A stretch of DNA of 43,188 nucleotides from Bacteroidota bacterium (GCA_023461035.1 JAEWOD010000003.1:1-43188), one strand, 5' to 3'; positions 1 through 9,120 are shown, numbered from the stretch's first letter. The notes: generated by a model from the sequence alone, not told the origin. Made by a program: numbers and translations.

Positions 1-5
1 CACTA

Positions 6-119
<114 letters not shown>

Positions 120-124
120 TTTTT

Positions 125-160
125 AAATCCTTATCACAAATGTGGTAAGGATTTTTTTTT
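125..160 (+). terminator. rRNA operon terminator
   Basis: The stem AAATCCTTA...GTAAGGATTT is followed by a run of nine or more T, directly after the 5S gene. It is a textbook intrinsic terminator. A full copy recurs at 492-527, and a related one (same AATCCTT/AAGGATT stem) lies at 7066-7100. Confidence 0.9.
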
Positions 161-171
161 GTACTTATCTC

Positions 172-257
172 GTTCAACGTTTAAAGTTTAAAGTTCAACG
201 TTTAAAGTTTAACGTTTAACGTTCAATGTTCAACGTTACCATTACCATTACCATTAC
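172..257. repeat. Heptanucleotide tandem tract plus ACCATT repeats
   Basis: From 172 to 237 the sequence reads as about nine copies of a 7-nt unit of the form (C/T)AA(C/A)GTT. It is followed by three copies of the 6-nt unit ACCATT. No gene is seen here. Tracts with the same 7-nt period recur at 539-645 and at 35212-35239. Confidence 0.8.
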
Positions 258-314
258 GCAACCACTTAGCCACTCAAACACTCTACCATTATATTGAAAA
301 TATCTGGAGTCCAA

Positions 315-470
315 TGGACTTCCTTCTCTTAATATCAAATCCATTCCGACCCGCGGCGGGTAAGCCTCTCCTACGGCGGACATGCTGCGCCGACCCCGAA
401 ACATCGAGGCTACGAAAGTGGGAGCCCTTCGACAGGCTCAGGATAAAATCCGGTCGCCGCCAGTCTTTTT
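315..470 (+). pseudogene. Degenerate 5S rRNA copy interrupted by palindromes
   Basis: Blocks of the intact 5S appear in the same order: CCATTCCGA (341-349), TAAGCCT (361-367), GCGCCGA (387-393), CTACGAAAGTGGGAG (410-424) and GGTCGCCGCCAGTCTTTTT (452-470). Between them the normal 5S bases are replaced by other sequence, including CCCGCGGCGGG (350-360), a stretch with CGGCGGAC (368-386) and one with CTTCGACAGGCTCAG (425-451). The 5' half is hardly recognisable. It cannot fold as 5S rRNA, so it is a relic. The 5' boundary is a guess. Confidence 0.75.
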
Positions 471-471
471 A

Positions 472-486
472 TCCGCCACGGCGGAC
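472..486. repeat. Short GC-rich palindrome TCCGCC-AC-GGCGGA
   Basis: A perfect 6-bp inverted repeat lies between the pseudo-5S 3' end and the second terminator, where the intact copy has nothing. Related GC-rich words sit inside the pseudo-5S (350-360 and 374-381). In AT-rich DNA these stand out and look like small inserted palindromic elements. Confidence 0.6.
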
Positions 487-491
487 ACCGT

Positions 492-527
492 AAATCCTTA
501 TCACAAATGTGGTAAGGATTTTTTTTT
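492..527 (+). terminator. Second copy of the rRNA terminator
   Basis: The sequence is identical to the terminator at 125-160 and is followed by the same GTACTTATCTCGTTCAAC flank. The terminator and its downstream flank were therefore copied together with the 5S. It lies 367 nt from the first copy. Confidence 0.8.
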
Positions 528-538
528 GTACTTATCTC

Positions 539-645
539 GTTCAACATTCAAAGTTTAAAGTTCAACGTTCAAAGATTCTATAACGAAATCATTCAAACAC
601 TCAAACACTCTACCATTCAATTATTCAATCATTCAATTTCATCCC
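539..645. repeat. Second 7-nt repeat tract
   Basis: A degenerate heptad tract of the GTTCAAC/GTTTAAA kind (539-575) is followed by ATTCAAACACTCAAACACTC and CATTCAATTATTCAATC-type heptads. The word CACTCAAACACTCTACCATT occurs both here (598-617) and at 271-290, which supports a tandem duplication of the whole spacer. From 646 to 1031 I see only AT-rich DNA; it presumably carries the promoter of the next gene, but no clear -7 box was found. Confidence 0.7.
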
Positions 646-1031
646 ATAAATTCTCTTTTTCTAAACCAAACCTAGACCACCCGTATTCTATTTTTCTCAT
701 GGAGAATATAGGATTATTCGATAGATAATTCGGCTTTTTATACGACTACTAATAGAATTTGCACGGAACAATAATTTGAAAAAAATAATGGAAGTAAAAT
801 GATTTTACAATTCTTTTAATAGGATTGTAACATGTGTTGCGTTGAATTTAATTATCTAGAGATCATATAGTCAATTCATTACATTTTTATTACCTTTAAA
901 GTAAATTGTTACATACGATAAAAATATTCTATTCATTTTCTTATATTTTTATTGACGTTAGAGGATTTATTGTAAAGCTTATTTACATAAGAAGTTTAGT
1001 ATTTATACGATATCCCCATTAAAACATTTTT

Positions 1032-3971
1032 ATGAAAAATCTGATTTTTTCTTTCTTTTTTATTTCATTTCTATTTTCTCCATTCAGTTTTTCTCAAAAA
1101 ATAGATAGCCTAGCTCTGCTGGAAAGAAAACTTCCAAACCTTGAAAATGAAAAAGAATTACTTAAAGTTTATGAAAAGTTATTGAATGGATATATTTACG
1201 AAGACGAAAGTAAATTTCTCCACTATTTAAATGAATTAAAAGAAAAAAATACAAATAAGGCTTGTCCAAATTGTGAGATGTTGGCATTAAGTTTTGAAGG
1301 AAATTGGTACGATTTAAAAGGAGATATTCCTTCTGCTATTAAAACATTTGAAAAATTAAATGTTTTGGCAACAAAACATAATGAACGAAAATATATCATC
1401 AGATCAACAATAGAGAAAGTTCAATTGATGATTTTAGAAGAACATAATCTGGATAAAGCTGAAATTTTATTGGATTATTTAGTTAAAAAATATGAGAATA
1501 ATCAATGGGAAATCAATTTGTCAATAGTATATGGTTTATACGCAAACATTCATACGATAAGAGGAAATCTATATTTAACCAAAGATTACTTTGAAAAGGC
1601 AGAAGAATTTTTAAATACCAATAAAAAGTATGATAAAGCATATACCCGTGCCAGTATTTACTCCAATATATCTTATATTTTTACAAAACTTAAAGATTAT
1701 AAAAAAGCCGATGAATATATTGACAAAGCTCTAACTGTTTTAGAAGGAAGTGGGGATGAATATGGAATGTATGCTACTTTGTTATTTCGTTCTGATATTG
1801 ATTTCCAAAAAAAAAATTATCAAAAAGCTTTAAATCAAGCCTTGGAATGTTTTGACTATTTTAATAAAATAAATGACAGCTATTATTTGTTTCTAAATAG
1901 TTTACTTCTTGCAAGAATTTACAAAGAACAAAAAAAATACAAGGAGGCTGAATCCTATATTATAATAGCTGAAAAACATATAATGGCGCGAAATGCTGAA
2001 ATAGAAATAGCAAACACATTGGCGCTTAAGACTGAAATTCTCACTTATCTCGGTAAAACTGACCAAGCCAAAATAGAAATGGAAAAAGCGGAAGCTTATT
2101 TAAATCATTTTCCTTTGTCAGAAGTAAATGTGGATGTGCTAAATGCAAAAATTAAATATTTTAAAGCTACCAATCAACCACAATCCGTTTATTCATTATA
2201 CTTGGAGCGTGATTCTATTCAGAATATTGTAAATCAAAATGCAAATCAAAAGTTGGTACATGAATTGGAAATAAAATTCCAAACCGAAAAAAAAGAACAA
2301 CAAATCAAATTATTATCGGCAGAAAATGAATTGAATGAAGAAAGAAGGAAAAATCAGTTGTTGATTTTTGGTGTTTTGGCAGCATTGATGCTCATCGGCG
2401 GATTTTCAATTTTTTATTCCTACCGAAATAAAATCAAAACCGCCGAAAAAATCAAAGAACTCAACGAGATGAAATCCCGCTTTTTTGCCAATATTTCCCA
2501 TGAATTTAGAACCCCTTTAACTTTAATTAAAAGTCCACTTCAGAATTTGCAAAAAAATATTTCGGATGGATCCGGAAAAAAAGATTTGAATTTAATCGAA
2601 CAAAATTCCAATCGTATCTTAGAACTTATCGATCAACTTTTAGAATTATCAAAAATTGACAGTGGAAAACTCAGTCTTATTTTAAAGGAAGGAAATTTAA
2701 AATTATTTATCAATTCTATCGTTGAACCCTTTGTTTACAAAGCAAATCTTGAAAATCTAAATTTTGAATCAAAAAATAATTTAGAAGAAGCGCTTTATGT
2801 CTATGATAAAGATGTTTTGCAAAAAATTATTTCCAATTTATTGTCCAATGCCATTAAGTATACACCGGAAGGCGAGAAAATCAGATTTGTTTCAGAGGTT
2901 CAAAATGATACATTAAAATTAATTGTGTCCAATTCAGGATCTACGGTAAAGGAATCTGAATTCACCAAATTATTTGAACGATTCCATCAGCAAAGCAGTG
3001 AAAATGAAGGATTTGGGATAGGACTTGCCTTGGTGAAAGATTTAGTAAATGTGTACAAAGGAAAAATAACGGCAAAAAAAGAAGGAAATGTTTTATCATT
3101 TCACATAGAACTGCCCTTACATAAAACGGCAACCGATTCCATTTTTATTGATTCCAAAGACCAATTTGATGAAATGGATGCGGAAATCGAAAATTCAACA
3201 ATTGAAGTTTCAGATGAAAAACCGATTTTATTAATTGTCGACGACAATAAAGACATCCGAAATCTGATTAAATCTATTCTTAATGAACAATTTGATGTGA
3301 TGGATGCGGCCGATGCCGAATCGGCTTTGGAAATTTCAAAAAATACAATTCCGGATTGTATCATTTCAGATGTGATGATGCCCGGGATGAACGGATTTGA
3401 ATTTACCCAGCAAATTAAAACCAATGAATTGACGTCCTTTATTCCGGTTATTCTTTTAACCGCCAAAACATCGGACGAAGACCGATTGGAAAGTTTAAAA
3501 AGTGAAGCCGATAAATTCATCACCAAACCCTTTACAAATGATATTTTAATCGAGTCTGTCCATCAATTATTAAAAGAAAGAAAATCTTTACGGGAGAGAT
3601 ACAGCAAAGAGTTGATTTTAAAACCGGTAGAAATTGCGATCAATACCTATGATGAAAAATTCTTGGATAAAATTTACCAAGTATTTGAATCCAATTTTAA
3701 AGATCCGGATTTTTCTGTGGATCAATTTTCAGCTCAAATGGGTTTAAGTCGTATGCAATTGCACAGAAAATTAAAATCTTTACTCAATGTTTCCACCACC
3801 GAATTCATCCGAAATGAACGTGTGAAAACGGCCGCCGAAATGATGAAAAAAGGCCACAAAAACATTTCAGAAATTGCTTACACCGTCGGTTTTAATAATC
3901 TGTCTTATTTCAATAAATGTTTCAAACAGGTTTTTGATGTAACACCAACAGAATTTATTTCGAAGGTGTAA
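1032..3971 (+). CDS. Hybrid two-component protein: TPR sensor, histidine kinase, receiver, AraC regulator
   Basis: The 979-residue one-protein signalling system has a signal peptide (1-22, ending SFSQ), a periplasmic TPR-like helical sensor (about 90-400), a membrane span (about 442-463), and a kinase dimerisation domain with the phospho-acceptor in FFANISHEFRTPL (His490). These are followed by an ATPase domain (N-box NLLSNAIKY near 602, G-box GFGIGLALV near 660), a receiver with Asp780 in IISDVMMPG, and an AraC-type HTH at 880-979. It should sense something in the periplasm and control transcription directly. The ligand and targets are unknown. A close paralog starts 110 nt downstream. Confidence 0.95.
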   Translation: MKNLIFSFFFISFLFSPFSFSQKIDSLALLERKLPNLENEKELLKVYEKLLNGYIYEDESKFLHYLNELKEKNTNKACPNCEMLALSFEGNWYDLKGDIPSAIKTFEKLNVLATKHNERKYIIRSTIEKVQLMILEEHNLDKAEILLDYLVKKYENNQWEINLSIVYGLYANIHTIRGNLYLTKDYFEKAEEFLNTNKKYDKAYTRASIYSNISYIFTKLKDYKKADEYIDKALTVLEGSGDEYGMYATLLFRSDIDFQKKNYQKALNQALECFDYFNKINDSYYLFLNSLLLARIYKEQKKYKEAESYIIIAEKHIMARNAEIEIANTLALKTEILTYLGKTDQAKIEMEKAEAYLNHFPLSEVNVDVLNAKIKYFKATNQPQSVYSLYLERDSIQNIVNQNANQKLVHELEIKFQTEKKEQQIKLLSAENELNEERRKNQLLIFGVLAALMLIGGFSIFYSYRNKIKTAEKIKELNEMKSRFFANISHEFRTPLTLIKSPLQNLQKNISDGSGKKDLNLIEQNSNRILELIDQLLELSKIDSGKLSLILKEGNLKLFINSIVEPFVYKANLENLNFESKNNLEEALYVYDKDVLQKIISNLLSNAIKYTPEGEKIRFVSEVQNDTLKLIVSNSGSTVKESEFTKLFERFHQQSSENEGFGIGLALVKDLVNVYKGKITAKKEGNVLSFHIELPLHKTATDSIFIDSKDQFDEMDAEIENSTIEVSDEKPILLIVDDNKDIRNLIKSILNEQFDVMDAADAESALEISKNTIPDCIISDVMMPGMNGFEFTQQIKTNELTSFIPVILLTAKTSDEDRLESLKSEADKFITKPFTNDILIESVHQLLKERKSLRERYSKELILKPVEIAINTYDEKFLDKIYQVFESNFKDPDFSVDQFSAQMGLSRMQLHRKLKSLLNVSTTEFIRNERVKTAAEMMKKGHKNISEIAYTVGFNNLSYFNKCFKQVFDVTPTEFISKV

Positions 3972-4081
3972 AACAAGGCGTAATGCATGGATATAAAACA
4001 AGTTATCCATTGGGAATATAAAACGAAATACGAGTTAGAATTGGATGAAAAATAATTGAATTGAGTTTTTAATAAAATGTC

Positions 4082-7021
4082 GTGAAGGAAAATTTAATTA
4101 AAATAGGGGTAAGCTGGATTTTAATTTTCGGATTCCAAAATTCAATTTATTCGCAAGACAAAAACAAAATTGATTTACTTGAATCCAATTTGAGTGAGGT
4201 TGAAAGTGATTCAGCCAAAGTTGAAATTCTATATAGTCTGTTTAAAGAATGGGCCAATCAAGATATAGAAAAAGCAAAATTGTATCATGACAGTCAGTTT
4301 CAGATAGCGGAAAACAGTAAAGATCTTTACGCAAAAGGTTTGACGTATCATACAAAAGGACATTATAAGTTTAATATTTCGGAGTTCAAATCTTCCATAA
4401 AAAGTTTTAATCAATCCCTGTCCTATGCTGAAAATGGCAATTACCAGAATTTAATCCTTTCAAATTATAATCGTTTGGGAGCCGTCCATAATATCATTGG
4501 AAATACGGATTCTGCATTAATATTTATTCGCAAAACGATTTCTTTGAGTAAAAAATATGCGGATTATGAAAACCTTGCGCTTGGTTATTTAGAATATGGA
4601 AATTATTTTAACCATGAGAAAAAATATGTTGAATCTGTAGAAGCGTATTTAAAAGTAGATTCTATCTGTAGAAATAAAGAAGGTGTATTTAGACAGATAA
4701 ATATTTCAGCGCTACTAAATATTTCTTTTATCAATATCAATCTCGAAAATTTTGATAAAGCGGAAGAATTTGCGCAAAAAGCAAAAAAACTGGCTGAAAT
4801 TACAGGAAACAAAGAGGATTATATAGGCGCGATTCGAGCGTCAGGATTGGTTGATTTTAATAGAGGAAAATATGCGGAAGCCGAAAGAAAATTCAATGAG
4901 GCGCTGGATTATGCAATTTCAATCAAAAATAAATTCAAAGAAGCTGACAATTTATTTTTATTGGGTTTAATCCATAGCGAACAAAATAAAACCGAAACGG
5001 CAAAAGAATACTATAAACGCTGTTTACATATCAGAAAAGAGATTTCAGATCAAATAGGGATGGTAGTGGCCTTAAAGAACATAGGTCAAATTTTATTTAA
5101 AGAAAAAAACTACGCCGAGAGTAAAAAATATTATACCGAAGCATTTGAATATTCGCGAAAAATGTCCCTATTGGAAAGCGAAGTAATTTCTTTGTATCAT
5201 TTGGCGGAAATCAATTATCAATTACATGATCTCGATGCCTCAACGGAGATGTTTAGGGCATATTTACCTTTAAAAGATAGCTTAAATGAAATCCGAAATT
5301 TTGAAAAAGTAGCCGAACTGGAAACGCGCTATAGCACTGCGGAAAAAGAACAACAAATAAAACTGCTGTCGACTGAAAATGAATTGAATGAGGAAAGACG
5401 GAAAAATCAATTGTTGATTTTTGGTGTTTTGGGGGTATTGATGCTCATCGGTGGATTTTCAATTTTTTATTCCTACCGAAACAAAATCAAAACCGCTGAA
5501 AAAATCAAAGAACTCAACGAGATGAAATCCCGTTTTTTTGCCAATATTTCCCATGAATTCCGAACGCCACTCACCTTAATCAAAAGCCCATTACAATCTT
5601 TACAAAAATCGGTTTCGGGTGAAAGTGAACAAAAACATTTGTCCCGAATCGATCAAAACTCAAACCGAATGCTTGAATTGGTCGATCAACTACTCGAACT
5701 CTCAAAAATTGACAGTGGAAATTATACGCTTTTATTAAAAGAAAGAGATTTAAAAGCTTTTATCTATTCATTAGTAGATCCATTTGAATTTGAAGCCAAA
5801 CAAAACCATATCCAATTTATATCAAATATATCTCTAGATGAAGGAAAATATCGTTTTGATGCCGATGTTCTCCAAAAAATCATTTCCAATTTATTGGGTA
5901 ATGCACTAAAATACACACCTGAAAATCATGCAATTCATTTTAACGCAAATTTTCAAGGTGAAAATTTATTTTTGGAAATCGCCAATACCGGAACCGAACT
6001 CAACCAAAAGGATGTAAGCAAGCTATTCGAGCGATTTTTCCAAAATGATAGCGGCAAACAAGGATTTGGGATTGGACTTTCATTGGTCAAAGAATTGGTG
6101 GAATTGTACAAAGGAAGTCTAAAAACAGAATTGGAAAATGACAGACTTTCTTTTATTATTTCAATTCCAATCGACAAAAATGACGCAAAAAATATTTGGA
6201 TTGAACCTTATGAGCAATCCGTTTCGACTCCAACTTTTGATGAAAATGATTCAAAAATTGAAAATGAAAAACCGATTTTACTAATTGTAGACGATAATCA
6301 GGATCTCCGAAATCTGATAAAAGATATTTTTAATGAACAATTTGACGTTTTGGATGTGGCCGATGCGGAATCGGCATTGGAGATTTCGAAGAAAATGATC
6401 CCGGATTGTATCATTTCAGATGTGATGATGCCCGGGATGAACGGATTTGAATTTACCCAACAAATTAAAACCAATGAATTGACTTCTTTTATTCCGGTTA
6501 TTCTTTTAACCGCCAAAACATCGGACGAAGACCGATTGGAAAGTTTAAAAAGTGAAGCCGATAAATTCATCACCAAACCCTTTACAAACGATATTTTAGT
6601 CGAGTCAGTTCATCAATTATTAAAAGAAAGAAAATCATTACGGGAAAGATACAGCAAAGAACTGATTTTAAAACCGGTTGAAATTGCGATCAATACCTAT
6701 GATGAAAAATTCTTGGATAAAATTTACCATGTTTTTGAGAAGAATTTTAACGATCCGGATTTTTCTGTGGATCAATTTTCAGCTCAAATGGGTTTAAGTC
6801 GTATGCAATTGCACAGAAAATTAAAATCTTTACTCAATGTTTCCACTACCGAATTCATCCGAAATGAACGCGTAAAATCAGCCGCCGAAATGATGAAAAA
6901 AGGCCACAAAAACATATCAGAAATTGCCTACACCGTCGGTTTTAATAATCTGTCTTATTTCAATAAATGTTTCAAACAAGTTTTTGAAATAACGCCAACA
7001 GAATTTATTTCGAAGATATAA
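4082..7021 (+). CDS. Paralogous hybrid two-component protein: TPR sensor, kinase, receiver, AraC
   Basis: It has the same architecture and length (979 residues) as the preceding gene: signal peptide (1-24), TPR repeats (about 75-400), membrane span near 443-464, phospho-acceptor His491, N-box NLLGNALKY near 603, G-box GFGIGLSLV near 661, receiver Asp780 and C-terminal AraC HTH. The start is GTG. The periplasmic part differs strongly from its neighbour, while the membrane/HisKA block and the receiver-HTH block are nearly identical, even at the DNA level. The two proteins therefore probably read different signals but bind the same DNA sites. A terminator follows. Confidence 0.95.
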   Translation: MKENLIKIGVSWILIFGFQNSIYSQDKNKIDLLESNLSEVESDSAKVEILYSLFKEWANQDIEKAKLYHDSQFQIAENSKDLYAKGLTYHTKGHYKFNISEFKSSIKSFNQSLSYAENGNYQNLILSNYNRLGAVHNIIGNTDSALIFIRKTISLSKKYADYENLALGYLEYGNYFNHEKKYVESVEAYLKVDSICRNKEGVFRQINISALLNISFININLENFDKAEEFAQKAKKLAEITGNKEDYIGAIRASGLVDFNRGKYAEAERKFNEALDYAISIKNKFKEADNLFLLGLIHSEQNKTETAKEYYKRCLHIRKEISDQIGMVVALKNIGQILFKEKNYAESKKYYTEAFEYSRKMSLLESEVISLYHLAEINYQLHDLDASTEMFRAYLPLKDSLNEIRNFEKVAELETRYSTAEKEQQIKLLSTENELNEERRKNQLLIFGVLGVLMLIGGFSIFYSYRNKIKTAEKIKELNEMKSRFFANISHEFRTPLTLIKSPLQSLQKSVSGESEQKHLSRIDQNSNRMLELVDQLLELSKIDSGNYTLLLKERDLKAFIYSLVDPFEFEAKQNHIQFISNISLDEGKYRFDADVLQKIISNLLGNALKYTPENHAIHFNANFQGENLFLEIANTGTELNQKDVSKLFERFFQNDSGKQGFGIGLSLVKELVELYKGSLKTELENDRLSFIISIPIDKNDAKNIWIEPYEQSVSTPTFDENDSKIENEKPILLIVDDNQDLRNLIKDIFNEQFDVLDVADAESALEISKKMIPDCIISDVMMPGMNGFEFTQQIKTNELTSFIPVILLTAKTSDEDRLESLKSEADKFITKPFTNDILVESVHQLLKERKSLRERYSKELILKPVEIAINTYDEKFLDKIYHVFEKNFNDPDFSVDQFSAQMGLSRMQLHRKLKSLLNVSTTEFIRNERVKSAAEMMKKGHKNISEIAYTVGFNNLSYFNKCFKQVFEITPTEFISKI

Positions 7022-7065
7022 ACGACTAAAAATGAATTAGTTAAATCTCATGTTACATATAAGAT

Positions 7066-7100
7066 AATCCTTGTTACAATAGTAGTAAGGATTTTTTTTT
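7066..7100 (+). terminator. Terminator after the second hybrid regulator
   Basis: An AATCCTT...AAGGATT stem is followed by a run of nine or more T, 45 nt after the stop codon. The stem arms match those of the rRNA terminators at 125 and 492, though the loop differs. Confidence 0.85.
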
Positions 7101-7171
7101 GTTCCCATTAATTTTACTTCAATCAACCTGGCAAAGTAAAACAAGATGAAAAAAAAAAAGGTATTCAATAC

Positions 7172-7297
7172 ATGGGGGAAATTGAAGATCTACCAAAAAA
7201 AATTTACATCCATGTCCATAATCTAGAAAAAGGCAATTACGAGTTAAACATACTTCATAAAAATAAACTATTAAAACGAACAAACTTTAAAAAATGA
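7172..7297 (+). CDS. Candidate 41-residue ORF or C-terminal gene relic
   Basis: An ATG ORF of 41 codons ends with a TGA that overlaps the ATG of the next gene (ATGA overlap), a usual sign of translational coupling. The frame is open back to 7112. The peptide, ending LLKRTNFKK, resembles the C-terminal tail of small exported flavobacterial proteins, so it may instead be what is left of a longer gene. No upstream start with a signal peptide is visible. I cannot assign a function. Confidence 0.3.
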   Translation: MGEIEDLPKKIYIHVHNLEKGNYELNILHKNKLLKRTNFKK

Positions 7298-7884
7298 AAA
7301 CAACCCTCATAACCATCGCAATCCTAATTAGTTTTTCCAACTTTTCATATGCACAAGACGATTCTCCTTTTACAAAAGGTTCCAATTTTTTAAATGGAAG
7401 TGTAAGTTTCAGTTATACCTCGCATCCGGTAAACGATGATAAATCCAACCGTTTTGATGTGATGGTGGCACCCAAATATGCAAAATTTATAAAAGACAAT
7501 TGGGCTTTAGGAGCAGAATTGGTTTTACGAACTTCATCCGAAACCAATGAAAATGAAATCACCGAAACCAAAAACAGTTCATTTGGGGTAGGAATATTTC
7601 CTTTTACCCGCTATTATTTTGGTGGAAATTTCTTTGGTGAATTGGGTGCCGGTGTCGGAACCCAGAAAGTAACCGTGGAAGACATCGTGGAAATTGAATA
7701 CACCGCGACCAATGTCAGTGGGCGAGGAGGAATAGGTTATTCTCTTTTCCTCGCACCCAATGTTGCCTTGGAACCTTCTGTCTTTTATTTATATGAAAAA
7801 TTCTTTGTCAAAGATATGCCGGACGATTACAAAGAAAGTCTGAGTTCAGTGTATTTCAGCATCGGATTATCGGCTTATTTCTAA
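7294..7884 (+). CDS. Small outer-membrane beta-barrel protein
   Basis: The 196-residue protein has a signal peptide (1-20, SYAQ|DD) followed by alternating polar/aromatic strands, for example GVGIFPFTRYYFGGNFFGELGAG and FLAPNVALEPSVFYLY-type segments. It ends in an aromatic residue (SAYF), as expected for an eight-stranded porin-like barrel recognised by BAM. The length is normal for this broad family. Function is unknown: such barrels are often structural or small pores. It is the first gene of a run of exported proteins on the plus strand. Confidence 0.8.
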   Translation: MKTTLITIAILISFSNFSYAQDDSPFTKGSNFLNGSVSFSYTSHPVNDDKSNRFDVMVAPKYAKFIKDNWALGAELVLRTSSETNENEITETKNSSFGVGIFPFTRYYFGGNFFGELGAGVGTQKVTVEDIVEIEYTATNVSGRGGIGYSLFLAPNVALEPSVFYLYEKFFVKDMPDDYKESLSSVYFSIGLSAYF

Positions 7885-7895
7885 AAACGAAAACC

Positions 7896-7976
7896 ATGGA
7901 AACCTTTCTACATAAAATTCTATTGACCGTTTGTTTACTTGGTCTCATTTGGGAACAAATAACAAAAAAAATATAA
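7896..7976 (+). CDS. Candidate 26-residue membrane micropeptide
   Basis: An ATG ORF of 26 codons encodes a Leu-rich hydrophobic core (ILLTVCLLGLIW) flanked by polar residues and ending in KKI, so it could be a single membrane span. It begins 12 nt after the barrel gene. There is no family recognition, and the ORF is short enough to occur by chance. Confidence 0.25.
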   Translation: METFLHKILLTVCLLGLIWEQITKKI

Positions 7977-8010
7977 ACTCTAACAATTTATCAATTTAAA
8001 ACAATTCATT

Positions 8011-9105
8011 ATGAAAACAATTTTTACATTAATCATTGCAGTGATAGGATCACTGACTGTATGGGCACAAGACAGAGGATATGTTCATACTGCTACAGAA
8101 GATAATTTATTTTTTGGAGGTATCGCAACTATATTGGATCACCCTGATTTGAACAACCACCCAAACGCTCCAGTACTTGTAGTTAACAGGGGAGGCGGCC
8201 CGGAATTTACAGCACAAATTGCTTTAATTTATTTTGAAGATATGGAAAGATGGGGAATTTATACTCAAGCAATTAGCCAACTAATTCCAGAAGGAAGACA
8301 ATTCAATATTTTTATTGCAGATCACAGCGCAGTGGCAACCTATATATCCAGCCCTTCAAATACAACCGATCATGTAATGGATTTAAATGATTATGAAAGA
8401 GAGGATTATCTATTTCATACGATATTCAATAATTCCGGCTCTACAGATCAAATGGATCCTATACCTTATGGAACAGCCTTTAAAACGGACACAAATACGA
8501 GAGCTTTATATAAAGAATCTCTTACCGATATCGCTGATGGGGCCGCTTTTAAAGTAATGAAGGCAAGCAGTGAATCTTCGTCTATGTTATTTCAGATCTC
8601 AAACTCTACTAACACGAACGGAAATGGTTTCAATTTGGATCATCCTTTATTAAACGGAAATCCAGATGCCGTATTTCTTTACAGCCATTACTGGGGATTT
8701 CCGGATTCGAGTAACTATGTAAATTTAAATTTTCAAACTCATGCGGTATATAATAGTTCTTTAGGCCAGTGGGCCATCTACGCTTATGAAGCAGGTGGTT
8801 TTCCGGTAGAAGTATGCATTGACATTGTCATTCCTGATGAAATCATGGGAACAAATGATGCTGCTGCTCAAATCAGTAAAATATCGATTTATCCAAACCC
8901 TTCTATCGATATCGTAAATTTTAAAAGTTCCATTAAGCCAATTCAATCTGTCGAAATTTATGATTTTACAGGTAAATTGATCCAATCCACAGCGGGTAAT
9001 GATACAACGATTTCGATGAATGTTTCCGCGATTCCTTCTGGAATTTACGTAGCGAAAATTAAAACAGACGAAGGCACATTTAGCCAGAAATTAGTAAAAA
9101 AATAA
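8011..9105 (+). CDS. T9SS-secreted protein with two repeated modules
   Basis: The 364-residue protein has a signal peptide (1-20, VWAQ|DR) and a C-terminal type A T9SS sorting domain (about 290-364: YPNP motif, IPSGIYVAKI and final KLVKK), so it should be exported across the outer membrane and anchored or released. The body holds two related modules (about 34-105 and 207-275). Both contain a DHPxLNxxPxA-type segment, then an aromatic strand ending in a W-x-I-Y element. This resembles a repeat domain seen in other bacterial secreted proteins (I think of the DUF7452 type, not certain). The biochemical role is unknown. Confidence 0.85.
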   Translation: MKTIFTLIIAVIGSLTVWAQDRGYVHTATEDNLFFGGIATILDHPDLNNHPNAPVLVVNRGGGPEFTAQIALIYFEDMERWGIYTQAISQLIPEGRQFNIFIADHSAVATYISSPSNTTDHVMDLNDYEREDYLFHTIFNNSGSTDQMDPIPYGTAFKTDTNTRALYKESLTDIADGAAFKVMKASSESSSMLFQISNSTNTNGNGFNLDHPLLNGNPDAVFLYSHYWGFPDSSNYVNLNFQTHAVYNSSLGQWAIYAYEAGGFPVEVCIDIVIPDEIMGTNDAAAQISKISIYPNPSIDIVNFKSSIKPIQSVEIYDFTGKLIQSTAGNDTTISMNVSAIPSGIYVAKIKTDEGTFSQKLVKK

Positions 9106-9120
9106 GCCTCTTTTTAGATT

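Noticed and set aside
216..404. 62-residue minus-strand ORF near the rRNA operon
   Set aside because: It runs through the microsatellite and the pseudo-5S mosaic, and its residues reflect repeat sequence only.
172..645. Possible CRISPR array in the repeat-rich region
   Set aside because: Units are 6-7 nt with no spacers between them and no cas genes nearby, so these are microsatellites.
887..905. AT-rich palindrome around ACCTTTAAAGT upstream of the first regulator
   Set aside because: It could be an operator, but with such AT-rich DNA an imperfect palindrome of this size is expected by chance.
3101..3526. 141-residue minus-strand ORF (and its twin at 6298-6576)
   Set aside because: Antisense to the receiver domains. 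The two resemble each other only because the receivers are nearly identical.
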